Positions 30,832 to 43,308 are shown, counted from the first letter of the stretch. The stretch is 64,000 nucleotides of DNA from Ascarosepion bandense (GCA_037127315.1 JBBBDQ010001288.1:548501-612500), one strand, 5' to 3'. Made by a program: numbers and translations. Notes: generated from the sequence alone by a model not told the origin.

Positions 30832-32230
30832 TTTTTTTATAATCATATCGCCTCAAGCAAGGCATTTTATTGCCACTGCTTTGCAGGGGTTACATATGAG
30901 GAAAGTTATGAGAAAAGGTGACAGGTTATAGGGGGTGTCAGGAAGTGGGTAAGAGAAGGATGAGAATACTGATGAGAGTAGAGTAAACGGAGAAAGAAGC
31001 ATGAGAGGGAGGATGCAAGTTAGTGAGATAGGAGATGACTATTGACTTTACATTTAAATTCTTGGAGATTGTAGCTGTCGGGGAAGCAAGTAAACGGAAG
31101 GGAATTTCACAGGTGAGAAGTGCTAGAAAAAAGCTGCTAGAGTATCATTTTGTGTTTACAATTTATTGGTTCCACAGTAAAAGGGTGGGATCTAGTTGCT
31201 AATCTTGTGGCACGAGTAAATTTATATATAGGGGGCACCAGTGAGCTAGGTTCATCGGAGTAGAAGCCGTGAAAGTATTTGTAGAAGAGACACAGGGAAG
31301 CCACATTGCGCCGGTAAGAAAGTAACTGTATCCGAGCTGCCAAGTCGGGATCTATCACATTACAGATTCCCCGTTGGATTTTTTTCAAGGACACCTAGGT
31401 GGATAGCAGGAGCATCCGACCAGATATTCAATGCAGGAGCGGATAGTAGACTTATATATGTGTAGGATTGTTTCAGGCGGAAAAAAATCTTCCTGGCCCT
31501 ACACAGAGAGCCGACTTTCTTAGCAGCGAATTTAGCTATGGATTCTATATAGTCATTCCACTTGAGGTCTTTTGTGAGAGTTAAGCCGAGGAGGCACAGT
31601 GTTTTGCTTTCAGGGAGATTAGTCTGATCCATGCTAATGGGTGGGTATGAGCGATTGTCTGTGATGGTTAATAGATAGCAGCTTCGTTTTGGAAGCATTA
31701 AAATTCACAAGCCCTTTCTTACCCCAGTCCGCTACTGATCAGAGGTCCTTTTAAAGCTCGGCAGCGAGGTTTGCTTTGTCAGCCTGAAGAAATTTTTGAT
31801 TGATGCGAGAGTAAACTGTAGTGTCGTCAGCGTATATACCTACTTGAGATCTTATTACATCTGGGAGATTCGTTAATGTAGATAAGGGAAAACCTAGGAC
31901 CTAGAATAGAGCTTTCAGGGACATCCGCGTTCGTATGATAGTATTGGGAGACATATCCGTTCAATACTACCTTCATTGTGCGTTTGAAAGGAATGACTGG
32001 ATAAGGTCAAACAATTGTCCAGTTATACTATAGCTCCGTAGCTTGCGTAGAAGACCAGCATACCATATTCTGTCAAACGCTTTGGAGATATCTAGGGCAA
32101 TAGTTCGGGCTTCACCGTTCTTGCCTGATGTATATATTCAGTGATGGTCGTGAGCATATCAGCAGTAGTAGTGAAGCGGAAACCATACTGTTTGTCAAAG
32201 AATAATCTGTGGGATTTGAGATGTTAATTT
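30832..32230 (-). mobile_element. LINE-A, 5'-truncated copy inserted in a SINE
   Basis: The 3' end is at the T-run at 30830 and the LINE runs to about 32228, reaching into the middle of RT. Coding pieces on the minus strand: 31137-31394 (RRNVASLCLFYKYFHGF tail) and 31360-31698 (TLTKDLKWNDYIESIAK). Further frameshifted RT sequence follows, including the YADD region near 31820. It is not functional. Confidence 0.85.
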
Positions 32231-32232
32231 TT

Positions 32233-32350
32233 TCCGCAGAAGGTTGCCATTACTTTCTGAGGTAGACTGGTTACCGACTAATACTACAGAACACAATCTA
32301 CCCTGCTATATAACCCATAAACGAAGGAAGAAGAAACGGATTGATCAATT
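32233..32350 (-). repeat. SINE family 1, second part of the split copy
   Basis: TTCCGCAGAAGGTTGCCATT to ACCCATAAACGAAGGAAG continues the body of the SINE at 30749-30829. The head is not recognisable beyond about 32350. Confidence 0.7.
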
Positions 32351-32571
32351 TATTTACTTGAAAATACCGTTGGAAAAGAAAGAATCATCTCTTCTACGCT
32401 AACCTATTAGCTAAATAGCAGAGTAGACTGGGTCCTATTGCCTCCGTTTCCAATAAGTTCAGTGCATAAAATAACAATAGACTACTGCGGGAATCTTTGT
32501 GCACAAAAAATAAAAATGCAGTGCCAGAAGGCGTTCATTAATTTGGAATTGTAGAATTTTTCTATCTAGAT

Positions 32572-33434
32572 CAATGCTTCCCAACCCCGGAGTAAATTAC
32601 CCCAGTAGGGTAATGAGCCCATATTTTGAGGGTAATGGATGTGTTGGTTTGGGAAGAGGCAATCAGCTTATAATTTCACACTGTGACAAATTATTAACGA
32701 GACAGCATTTCAAGGAAAAATTCCCCCAATCTCTCTTAAAGTGTCTTTCTTTCAAGCCTTGTGGAAAAAAATCAAAATTTCTTCACTTTTTAGGCACCAG
32801 ATCATAGAACTGCGATCATAGTCAAATTTTGATAATTGTTGTCACTAAAGTATCAATCAATATATTCAATCCCTTAAAATATTCTGTACTAATTATAATG
32901 TGTGTGTATGTATATATATATACATGCACACACACATACACACATATGCCAGCAGCATGAATGCACTCAAGCATAAAAGACTTTCAAAATCTCTTTAGAA
33001 TTGTCTATGTGTGTGAAGACAATGTATTGAACTTTGAGTGACTTCAATAGAGCCATGCTGGTTGGAATTTAAGCACTTATCTATGTGAACAAGCTTTTTC
33101 TACTGTCCTTGGAATGAAGACCAAGAAACGTAGCAGACTCAACGTGGCAAACGACGCCCGAATAGCCCTTTCAGTCACAAAGCCAAGAATTGGCACAGTC
33201 AATACAAGCTCAATACTCACATTAAGAATCACGGCTAGGTTACGGCTACTATACATCTGATTATTATAGATTGGTATTATTGTATTGAATAATTTCCATT
33301 AACTTTGTTTTCTTTTGATGTATGAAAATATAATTACTACCTTTCCTATATTACGGGTATTTGTTCATTGGGGTAATGGATAATAGTGAAATTGTATTTT
33401 GGGGTAATCGCAGCAAAATGTTTGGGAACTTATG
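32572..33434 (+). mobile_element. hAT transposon, deletion derivative with 8-bp TSD
   Basis: Left end CAATGCTTCCCAACCCC, right end inverse complement CATAAGTTCCCAAACATT. The flanking octamers are ATCTAGAT (32564-32571) and ATCTAGAC (33435-33442), which fits the 8-bp target duplication of hAT elements. It lies within the gag part of the Gypsy relic, so it is the younger insertion. It contains only the C-terminal end of a transposase. Confidence 0.85.
33070..33235 (+). pseudogene. hAT transposase C-terminal (dimerisation) remnant
   Basis: In one frame: LSTYLCEQAFSTVLGMKTKK, then SRLNVANDARIALSVTKPRI. YLCEQAFS followed by K..KRSRL and the RIALS...PRI block is the hAT C-terminal domain of ZBED5-like transposases. 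The catalytic part and BED finger are deleted. Confidence 0.8.
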
Positions 33435-34866
33435 ATCTAGACGAAGGAATAACTTTTCCAACTTATTATAGACGATACGAAAGGATCTTCAAAAGCGATT
33501 GTTCATATTGTAATGATGATAAGAAAGGTCATTTATTATTTCAAAAAATGTCCTCTGTTGAACATGGATAGATTGTAAATTTTATTTTTCCAAAACGTCC
33601 AGGTTAAAATATTTTTGATGAAACTGTAGTAATACTATCGATAATTTTCGGTGATATGAGCTTATTATTCAATACACATTGGTAACGTCTAATTTAATAA
33701 CGTGTGACGATAAAGATTTTGCCACTTATGCAAAAATTTTGAATTGAGAATGCGAGAACTTCAAGTTAGATTAATTACCTCCGAATTTATTTAAATGCTA
33801 ATATTCGAACTGGGCATAACTTCTAATAAAGACGCAGAAACAAGATCCAGGGTAATTATTAAATTAGAAATTAACTACAAATAAACTCTTCACAAAATAG
33901 CAGAAGAGTGTCAATCTAAAAGTCGATATCACAGGAATTGAGAAAAGAGGAATTTCACAAGTATATAGGGTCCAACCATCTAAGAAAAAATCTATAGACG
34001 TTTTACTACTTCTAACAGAACATTAAAATAAACGAGGATAAATTCACTCCCCCAGCCATCAATACCTAATAACTGCCACAGTTGCGGAGGTAAGCATTTC
34101 AAAATTTCAAACCCAGTTTATTAACTTCTAAAAAATTCGCTTATGAAGTTTCTGAAAATAATTTGAATTCCAACAGATTGGATTGCATCATTTGATTTTT
34201 GGGACATCCCCTATTAATTCTTTTTGCAACAAAATAAATATTTTTACCTCCAGTGCTAATACGGCAACTGAAAAATTAAAGAATGAATTAAAAAGAAATT
34301 TTACAGAAGAATTCTCAGAAGGTCTAGGGACATGCACAAAAACAAAAGCCAAATTTGAAGTAAAAGAGAATTTAACACCGATATTTAAGATAAAAAGGGG
34401 TCGACCTTTTTCTGCTTCCAAATCAATTAATAAGGAATGAGAGAGACTACTAAAATTAGGCGTGATATTAAAAATAGACTATTCCAAATGGACATTACCA
34501 ACGTTAAAAAAGAAATAATCAAATCCTCGCAGCTGCTGATTTTTCAACGAGGCCAAATGAAAATTTGAAACAATATGACTACACTTTACCAAGTCCGGAG
34601 GAAATTTTGCCAAATTAAATGGAGGTATTTTTTTTTCAAAATTGGACCTTTCAGACGTTTACGAACAAGTACTAGTAGACGAAGAGTGCTCAAAACTATT
34701 AACAGTTAACACACACAGAGGACTATACAAATTTAACCGGAATATTTTCGGTATAAAGGTAGACCCAAGCATATTCCAGCAGATTATGGATATGATGTTT
34801 GTCTGTTTTGAGTGTGCACTAGCATATGTAGATAATCTACTTATCAAAAATTTAACGTACGGTAGC

Positions 34867-34979
34867 TAAAAAATATAAACACCAGATGAAATCATCCCAA
34901 AGCTGAGGTGACTTAAATGGATAAAATGTCGCTGCTGACATTTGATTTTGAACACTGATCGCCAGAGAACAAGCATAGT
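34867..34979. other. Junction between the Gypsy relic and the LTR element
   Basis: About 110 bp. CACTGATCGCCAGAGAACAA resembles CACGAATCACCAGGGAGTAA at 63150, so a small unclassified repeat may end here. Confidence 0.35.
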
Positions 34980-35855
34980 TGTGGTGAAAATAATAAAAGA
35001 ACTCTTTAACTTTCTCTGACTTTCCGGGACTAAATGATTTCACTTTGTCCTTGTCTTCCTCTCTCCACGATATAGTCAACCATTTTTTGTAACGGTTCAC
35101 TACCTGAGTAATGTTTTAGTAGAATAAAGCTCCACTCAAATTTTACTGACTCATCCTTCCATCAGTTCCACTCAGACCCTTTTCATAACAATTAATTCTA
35201 CTAAAATCTATCAGGATGGAAAAATACCTTAAGCTAGAACGCCTAGATCTAGGCCCAAATAAACCTGACTCGGCCAATCCAGTGGATGCCCCTGTCTGGT
35301 CTAAAACTAGTCCTCATCCCCTTTTGCCGAATGCCCTCAAAAATTCTGTTACTGACAATTCAGCTGCCCTCGAAAACCACACCACTGAAAATTCAACTTC
35401 TACATCTCCTCATCTTCTTCCTTTGGATATCTTCCAAAGAACCTCTTCATAATATGCTGATGTGTTGAATCTTCGACACTCTTCTAGAACTCATCGAAAA
35501 CCTACATATTTAGCTAAAAATTATCAGCTTTGAACATCTGTTTTTCTTATTTCTCTATTTTCAGTTTGAGCAGAGACAGTCACAGAAACCACCCCTTTTT
35601 CAGAAGAACGTCTGAACCTGAACTTTTCCTAGGTGGCAGAGAATGTGTTGAAAATAATAAAAGAACTCTTCAATTCTTCTCTGACTTTCCAAGACTGAAT
35701 GATTTCCCTTTGTTTTGTCTTCCCCTCTCCACAATGTAGTCAGCCATTTTCTTGTCACGGTTCACTACCTGAGTAGTGTTTTAGTAGAATAAAGCTTCAA
35801 TCAAGTTATACTGACTCATCCTTCCATCACTTCCACTCAGACCCTTTTCATAACA
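34980..35855 (+). mobile_element. Deleted Ty3/Gypsy-type LTR element with both LTRs
   Basis: Direct repeats 34980-35190 (211 bp) and 35644-35855 (212 bp) begin TGTG.TGAAAATAATAAAAG and end CCCTTTTCATAACA. Both carry an AATAAAGCT polyadenylation-type signal after GTTTTAGTAG. The 453-bp interior keeps the start of gag and possibly the last part of pol. The two LTRs differ at roughly a tenth or more of positions, so it is not recent. No primer-binding site of the usual TGG form follows the left LTR and no clear TSD is visible. Confidence 0.8.
35214..35450 (+). pseudogene. Gypsy gag N-terminal fragment
   Basis: A 78-codon frame starting MEKYLKLERLDLGPNKPDSA, shortly after the left LTR, in the position and style of a Gypsy gag start. 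After about 25 residues it loses any family resemblance and becomes Ser/Thr/Pro-rich. The core of gag is deleted. Identification rests on position and the first residues only. Confidence 0.5.
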
Positions 35856-36054
35856 GTAATCGACCTCATTTTCATGTAATAGGAAGAACCGTGCTGCTAA
35901 GACCACGTGACGTTGTAAAATTAATTTATATATGGGACATAATAATCAGACGAGGGAGAAACGAAAAATGTCTGACTATATTCTTCGAAAGCATTATTTC
36001 TAATATATGCGATTTTTAATTTATATATATATATATTATTATATATATTGTTGT

Positions 36055-36255
36055 CATCCGCAGACAGATCGGTACGGTTAGACTCTGATTGCTACACAAC
36101 CCAGGCTCAAAACCCGACCGATTTGGCGTCAGTCGGCGACTCTACTCCTGGGCCACGGGTCGTTCGGTGGAAGAAGGCAGTCTTTTTAGCGCATATCATA
36201 TTACGCGCATAATAGCTAGTGTGCTCAAATTCATTTTTACTGAATGAGCGATGCG
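36055..36255 (-). repeat. SINE family 2
   Basis: The minus strand has the tRNA-like CCCAGGAGTAGAGTCG and GGTCGGGTTTTGAGCCTGGG (B-box region). The family's distal TACTGAATGAGCGATGCG and AATAGCTAGTGTGCTC blocks lie on the plus strand at 36195-36250. Confidence 0.6.
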
Positions 36256-36365
36256 TATATAAAAAAAATATATATATATATACTTTAATCTTCAGAAATG
36301 AATTGAGTTTTTCGTGTGTTTACACTGCTTATATACTACACGTTAAAATTTCCCTTCTTTGATTC

Positions 36366-36500
36366 GATGCGCCTATGGCTTAGTGGGGTCGCGACTCCGT
36401 CTGACACCAAATCGATCGAGTTTCGATCCCAGGCAGAATCAAGTGGATGTGTCTAGTCACACTGATAAGCTGTGATACAGCGAAACAGGCTTGTACATGA
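36366..36500 (+). repeat. SINE family 2, head with intact boxes
   Basis: A box TGGCTTAGTGG near 36376 matches the Pol III consensus. The B-box region is GAGTTTCGATCCCAGG near 36419. It is followed by TGATAAGCTGTGATACAGCG and AAACAGGCTTGTAC as in the copy at 9241. Confidence 0.7.
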
Positions 36501-37207
36501 ATATAGCCTTCAAGACTTTTCTGGCCTCAGTCGATTAAAAAATTAATTGTACGATTAAAGTTTACTGCTTTACTCGCCCGCGGCCGATTAAAAATCACGC
36601 AATGAAACATGTCCCTTCAAATATAGAAAAAAAAAATCTGATTCCTTTTGCAACCCAAAAGTATGCCATTCAAGACTCACAAGTTACTTAGAATGACCTA
36701 CTATGACATTATTTTACTCTTTTGTCTTATGCATGGCGCCTGATTTACGTCGAAATGTGTGGTTAAACAAAAGACAGTGATATACCACAATCATCAAAGC
36801 AAGATCTAACAAATGGAATTTAGATTTTATTGTCTCGGTCAATGTAAACATTCGTTTAATTAACGCTTCCAGAGTGGAGCCAAAATGTCTCTATCACCCA
36901 GATTAAAGACACTCACAAATTTTCAGAATCTCATTTGAAAAAAATATTATCTAACATCTATATTTCCTCCCCGCTTGCGAAAGGTAAAAACGAACATTTG
37001 AAAGAAAAAAAAATACGCATACTTCTTTCAATCACGCACCGAAAAAGAAATTATACAAGTATACAGATTATTTATAGAAAATTGTTGAGAAAATCAAATT
37101 TGTTATTTGTTATGATCTATGAGATGGAGGGTGTAGTCAAACAGAAGTAAAAACTACGAACTTAGGTACTTCCACTCAAGTGCCACAATGATATCATATC
37201 ATGATGT
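36501..37207. other. Unassigned DNA
   Basis: No recognisable gene. A 71-codon frame at 36935-37150 is Lys/Ile-rich without motif. Confidence 0.45.
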
Positions 37208-37413
37208 TAAAAGGGATCAAAATTAATAAAAACAAATTTTTATCATCAAAATATTTATGCTATTATTAAAAGGAAAGATCAAATTTTGTTGTCATTATTT
37301 TTTTCTAATTTTTAAATCCTTTATAACACATTCGAAATTTTAATTAAAATTTCATTTTTTGTTTTCCGTCAGCGACTCACGCTGTGTCTACGTAAGGCGA
37401 CTATTAAGAAAAT
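37208..37413. repeat. Dispersed ~205-bp repeat (partner at 6753-6957)
   Basis: Direct relative of 6753-6957 as described there. The match stops near ACTATTAAG in both copies, suggesting a shared boundary. Confidence 0.65.
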
Positions 37414-37756
37414 GGAGTCGGTCGAGTAAAATGATTTTGGGGCGAGTAAATTTTCTCTTGCTCTCGACTGCCGGTCGAGTGATTTCTTTTTCAAAGTCTC
37501 AAAGGCTGTATATATATACATATATATATATGTATATATGTACATATGTTTTCTTGTGCATCAGCTAATATCAGATAATTGTGGATGTGTGGATGTGTCC
37601 TCTATACCTCTTCGTTTTGTTACCAAACTAGTATAGTATGAGTTGAATATATGGATCGTAATCCGACCGGCAAGATGACAAAATAAAGAACAAATAAGAA
37701 ATATATCTTATTCTAACATGTTTCACTTTTATTAAAGCTTCGTCAGATATCGAGGG

Positions 37757-37790
<34 letters not shown>

Positions 37791-37947
37791 AAATGTAATG
37801 TAGTTACAATAAACGCTAGGAATGTGGTTATAACTTCGGACACGACTATGTCAAGACTGTATCATCAATGAGAATGGATACATATGCTTCGGTTCCTTTG
37901 ATAAGAAAAAAAAATGACTGATGACAAAAGTTTAACATGAGGTATGA
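37414..37947. other. TA/GA microsatellites and a possible Penelope-type segment
   Basis: TA-rich tract at 37509-37545 and (GA)n at 37768-37788. On the minus strand at 37746-37721 there is CTGACGA, a GCTTT/AAAGT stem and GAAAC, a hammerhead-like core often seen in Penelope-like element termini. No coding sequence is nearby. Confidence 0.4.
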
Positions 37948-38215
37948 TTATTTGCAGGTTCTTTGGCTGTCTCCAGAATGATGTACGGGAACCTTCCAGC
38001 AATTGTGATTCTTTTAAGAATGGTGAGTAAGATAGAGGGGAAAAGACACAGGGGAAAGCAGCGGATAACATATTTGAAGGACCTGATCAGGTGAATGACG
38101 GAACGAGGGTTTCGTGGTGTAACAGAAGAAGGCGTGCTAAGAGCCACCAGAGATAGGAAGACGTGGAAAGCCACGATCGCTTACGTCCTGAAAGAACAGG
38201 GCACATAGTAGAAGA
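37948..38215 (+). mobile_element. LINE-B 3' end
   Basis: Encodes RMVSKIEGKRHRGKQRITYL, KDLIR and, after a stop, GVTEEGVLRATRDRKTWKAT, IAYVLKEQGT, ending at the TAG at 38206-38208 with a (GAA)n tail. It is the same C-terminus as 10020-10440 in the opposite orientation, and is 5'-truncated. Confidence 0.78.
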
Positions 38216-38363
38216 AGAAGAGTAAGAAAAGGTTATGTACTGCTACTATACATCCTTACAAGATGATCAGTGAATGAAGTTTGCTGGATACCTTGAGTTG
38301 CTGGAGACAATTTTCAGGACTGGGATGGATGAGCTCTGATGCAAAAGTCAGTACGTATCTTAA

Positions 38364-38706
38364 TGTTGTGGAGTAGTTTTCGCACCGAAAGTTATAATCG
38401 TGCTATGTCGGTTGCTAATCGACTTAACGCACCCAAATTGTTAGGAACTTGGTAAGCTTCCACTGTAAGCTGACCCCTTAGTATTCGGCTAACTGCAGAC
38501 TAACATCAACTGCCTTAGTCCAACTATATCCAAACTGGAACTAACTAATAGTTCTACTGAACTCCAACAGAATTCTAAAAGACACTCTACAACTTCTAGG
38601 AACTCCTATGAATTTCCCAAGAATCCTCAAGTTAACTTCCTGTTAACTCTTATTAATAAAGGAGGAGAGTTCCTTATCTGAGGAATAGTTGTGTTTCACC
38701 ATAACA
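38364..38706. mobile_element. Solo LTR, copy B, with 5-bp target duplication
   Basis: TGTTGTGGAGTAGTTTTCGC at the left and CATAACA at the right. Flanks are CTTAA (38359-38363) and CTTGA (38707-38711), one mismatch. Homologous to 20895-21154 and longer (343 bp). Shared blocks include TATAATCGTGCTATGTCGGT and TTAGTATTCGGCTAACTG. Confidence 0.8.
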
Positions 38707-38711
38707 CTTGA

Positions 38712-39021
38712 CAATAATCAGAATCTTTTCACACATTCCATATAAACAACATAATGCCAGAAAAATTACAATCATGCATTACTGAAACTGTGGCAAGATT
38801 TTCATCTCGTGGATTAAGATGTTTAAGGCGTTGATGAGAAACGAATCGGTGTCATCATAATCCTATCGCTTTAGGGAAGGCTGATAACATCCAAGTGATG
38901 CCCTAAATGTTTAAGTGGCCAACTGAATAAATAATGATTACAGCGGGCATCAAAAACAAAGATGCCAATCTCTCTATTATAATAAGGACCGTTCTGTATT
39001 TATTTGCATATATATAATCAT
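38712..39021. other. Unassigned DNA
   Basis: No recognisable content. Confidence 0.5.
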
Positions 39022-39165
39022 CTGTAGACAAGACTTTTCGCTGTATCATGGCTCTTCAGAGCAGCTAATTTATCCGTTTAGATTCAAGCCGGGATCGAAT
39101 ACCGACTAATTCGTCATTAGACGAACATCTTTCCATTGAGATATCTGCGTAACGGCAAAGACAAG
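39022..39165 (-). repeat. SINE family 2
   Basis: On the minus strand, GATATCTCAATGGAAAGATG (A-box region), GGTATTCGATCCCGGC (B-box region) and CATGATACAGCGAAAAGTCT. Family membership rests on these three blocks in order. Confidence 0.6.
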
Positions 39166-39343
39166 CAGCTTTCACAGCAGGTCATTCACAATATTTAAAC
39201 AAACGCTGGTGACTAGGGGCGTTCAATTTGATAGCCGAACCAAACTGCGTTCGATTCTGCAACCAATGAACGTTGCGTATAGCCATAAGTAGTCACCGTT
39301 AATATGAAATCTTCACCTCTCTAAAGTGCCCTTTCTCTCTCTC

Positions 39344-39346
<3 letters not shown>

Positions 39347-39383
<37 letters not shown>

Positions 39384-39659
39384 TGTGTGTGTGTGTGTGT
39401 GTGTGCTATCTATTATAATAAAACCGTTTTTTTTTCTTCCTGTCACCATTATAAAGAGAGTGACAATAAGCAGTGGCGGCTAAATTAGAGAGAAAATAGT
39501 GAGGCAGCGTCGGCTCTGTTCATTATATTTACTAAGACTTTTAAGCCTTACTACGAGTTATGAAAGCACTTGATGCTTATGTGCTCTTTAAGGGTGCCTT
39601 TTTATTTTATTTTTTCGCAATAATTATGCCATCGAGTGATAAAGAATATATAAGGACCG

Positions 39660-39746
<87 letters not shown>
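39347..39746. repeat. (AT)n, (GT)n and an 86-bp (TA)n tract
   Basis: (AT)n at 39350-39380, (GT)n at 39383-39404 and (TA)n at 39660-39746 of about 43 units. The intervening DNA is unassigned. Confidence 0.97.
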
Positions 39747-39749
<3 letters not shown>

Positions 39750-39881
39750 CCTCCTGTCACGTTCCGCATCGAGGAAACAGCTAATAATTCTCTGTTATTT
39801 TGCCTTCATTTTTGACGGGAGTGGTACACTCGTCATAGAACAATCTTATAAGAAAACGTATCACGAACATGGCCATAATTC

Positions 39882-40637
<756 letters not shown>

Positions 40638-41182
40638 GTCTGTTTAGTTCTATCAATCCATCTCAGTTTTCTTGTTCACTAAGCCATTGAAAAAGAAAAG
40701 TATTATCATTAGTCAGGAATTAATGTTGCCGCTACTGACAGGATATTGTTATTAATGTGTGCAGTGCTATGAATTTATTTGAGGAATGTATCCTTTAGAT
40801 TTGAGGGTGCAATTCCATTGGAAATCATTAAGAAACAAACCATGACTCACTGAATGAACAGACACATTCTATGTGAAATCTTTTTTTTTACTGTCTGCCA
40901 TCAGTAAGCTCGTCTCAATGTAAAGTTTTGGAAACCTAATTTTAAAAGTGGGTAATGTCAACTTTGTTATTTCTTCATTTTCATAACATCTCAGAAAATT
41001 TTGCTTGACTGACTGATACAAATATTGAATTCCAATATTTGCTGCGAGATTTCGATGACAATGTCAGAGATTTGGCGTCCATTTAATTAAAATAATTCCA
41101 TGAAAACAACTTTTTTCTCGTCTGAAAGCGTGTTGAACTAAACATATACTCTACCTCTATATCTAGTCTTCTCTATTCGATC
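40638..41182. other. Unassigned DNA
   Basis: Ordinary AT-rich sequence with no recognised feature. Confidence 0.5.
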
Positions 41183-42201
41183 GAACATCTCTTCTCTCTC
41201 TTTCTCTCTCTCTCTCTCTCACTCACTCACTCACTCACTCACTCACTCTCTCTTTCAATGTCTTCCCTCTCTTACACACATACTCACTCTCTCATTGATC
41301 TACTCTTTCCTACCGTCGGCCATCTTTTCTTCTTGTTTCTGACATGAATGCATTTGAGACTTGTTTTTCTTTCTTTCTTTTTCTTCCTTTATTTCTTTCT
41401 TTCTGTTTCTTCAATTGTCCCTTTGCATTTTCATTCATGTTCTATGTTTTGTTTCGTTCTTTTTTTTTTTCTTTCTTTCTTTTGGTTCGGACAATTCTTT
41501 TTTATTTCGTGATTAATTCTTGCTTTCTGTTTCTACGAACATCCATTTGCTTATCCCTGTTTTGTTTTGTTTACTTTCTTTTTTCTTTCTTTCCTTCTTT
41601 CTTTATTTGTTTATTTTGTTAATTCATTTCTTTCTTTCTTTCTTTATTTATTTATTTATTTTGTTAGTAATTCATATTTCTTTCACTTTTTCAATTTTTC
41701 TTACCCGTGTCTTCCTTTCTTTCTTTGCCTAACAATTATTTCTTTTTTTCTTTTTTTTTTTCTTCTTTTGACAAGAATTCTTCTTTTTTCTTGGTAACAC
41801 TTTTACTTAATTTATATTTCTAACAATTCTTTCTTTCTTCTCTTTTTGCTTTATTCATCTACCTTTCTTTCTTTTACTTGGTTCATATATTTTTGTAGTT
41901 TAATTTTTCGTATATTCTTCCTTAGCGCAGATATATTTTCACATTTGCATTGTTTATTCATGTAGTGGGATTGGCTAGCTAATGATAATTAGCATAGCCG
42001 TACCCTTATGTGACATATACGAGTTAACGGATAGACCAAGATGCCACATGGCCGCCGCCCGGCTGAAACTATAACCAGCTAAAACTAGCATTTGACAAGC
42101 AATGACCAATTAAGACCAATTTTGACATCCAGTTACAGCGTAAGCGGGGTCTGGGTAAATGTTTGACCAGTTACCTGGGCATACGTGCTCAGGGACCCCT
42201 C

Positions 42202-42232
<31 letters not shown>

Positions 42233-42960
42233 CTAACCTTGTGTCACATCTTGCTCTAGTGGGGGAAACGGGTAAATGCTCAGATCTCACGAGCCTAAGT
42301 TCGAATGAGCACTTATCAACGTCATAACAGTTCATTTTCTAATATTTTTTTAAACTTCGCTTATTTTCTTTTTCTCCCTGTTGATATTTATTTTTCTTCG
42401 TTCCTCCTTCTTTCTCCTTTCTCCTTTCTTCTACTCCTCTTTCCTCCTTCCTCCTACTTTCTTCTACTCCTTCTTCTTCTTCTCCTCCTTTCTTATACTC
42501 CTCCATCTTTCTCCTCCTTTATTCTACGACTCCTTACTCCTCTTTCATCCTTTTTCTACTCCTACTTCTTTCTTCTACCACTCCTTCTTTCTCCTCCTTT
42601 ATTCTACGACTCCTTTCTCGTCCTTCATTCTTTTTTCTACTCCTCCTCCTTCTTTCTCCTTCTTTATTCTACGACTTCTTTCTCCTTTATCCATTCTTCT
42701 ACGCTTCCTTCTCCTCCTTCTTTCTTCTGCTCCTTCTTCTTTCTCGTTCTTTATTCTACTCCTTTCTTCTCCTATTTTCTATCTTTCTTTTATTTTCTTT
42801 ATTTTTTTCTTTCTTTCTTTCTTTTTCCAATGTTTTTTTTTAATTCATATTCTTTATTCTTCATTCATTTTTATTAAATTGCTTTTCTTCATTCATTCTT
42901 CTTCTGCTTCTTCATCCTTCCTTCCTTGTTTCTTATTCTTTCCTTCCTTACTTCTATTCG
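41183..42960. repeat. Pyrimidine-rich tract, ~1.8 kb, with one interruption
   Basis: CTCT/CACT repeats (41183-41246), then TTTC/TTCTT-rich sequence (41360-41930) and TCCTCC/TTCTTC-rich sequence (42370-42960). The plus strand is strongly pyrimidine over most of this span. The 41940-42300 stretch is of normal composition and looks inserted. Phe/Leu/Ser-rich frames in it are compositional. Mirror-symmetric TTCTTTCTTT stretches could form triplex DNA. Confidence 0.9.
41964..42232 (+). repeat. Possible retroposed element ending in an A28-30 tail
   Basis: About 270 bp of non-repetitive sequence (GGCCGCCGCCCGGCTGAAAC near 42050) inside the pyrimidine tract. It ends in a long A-run (about 42206-42232). 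Immediately after is CTCTAGTGGGGGAAACGGG and CTAAGTTCGAATGAGC, weakly tRNA-like. It might be a SINE or processed sequence. It has no second copy in the window. Confidence 0.4.
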
Positions 42961-43299
42961 ACCTACGATTTTATTTCATTCTAGAAGTGTTTCCGCATAT
43001 ACGATTTGTGTGTATTCTCAAAAGAATGTTATTTGCACAGTTCTCATCAGATTGTTCGTCCTGTGCTGTTATGTTTATATTCACATTGATAAGATTCGCT
43101 AAAATGAGACAATCGTTACCCATGATCTTGTTCGTCTCGCCGTTCTTGATTTTGCTGTTGTTGTTATGAGAACAAATCATTTATTTACTTATTTATTAGA
43201 TTTATATTGATTCCTCAGTATTATGGGAAGTAGTTCAGTGGAACAGTTCCTTCATTACTGTTTCTATAGAGAATTTTGTTTGTATCTATGAATAAAAAT

Positions 43300-43308
43300 A
43301 TTTTCCTT

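Larger units (their letters stand above)
32523..34866 (+). pseudogene. Ty3/Gypsy gag-pol relic, split by a hAT element
   Basis: Gag pieces before and after the hAT insertion join as FGIVEFFYLD / EGITFPTYYRRYERIF, then KKGHLLFQKMSSVEHG, ELGITSNKDAETRSRVII and LHKIAEECQSKSRYH. A zinc-knuckle remnant CHSCGGKHF lies near 34080. Pol follows: NELKRNFTEEFSEGLGTC, KAKFEVKENLTPIFKIKR, then RT with FSKLDLSDVYEQVLVD, NTHRGLYKFNRNIFGIK and FQQIMDMMF. The RT catalytic box reads AYVDNLL, so the second Asp of YVDD is Asn. Several stops interrupt it. The relic ends at about 34866, before RNase H. Confidence 0.8.

Noticed and set aside
41344..43169. Several 70-260-residue Phe/Leu/Ser-rich 'membrane proteins'
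   Set aside because: They come from the pyrimidine-rich tract. Composition alone explains hydrophobicity, and no family is recognisable.
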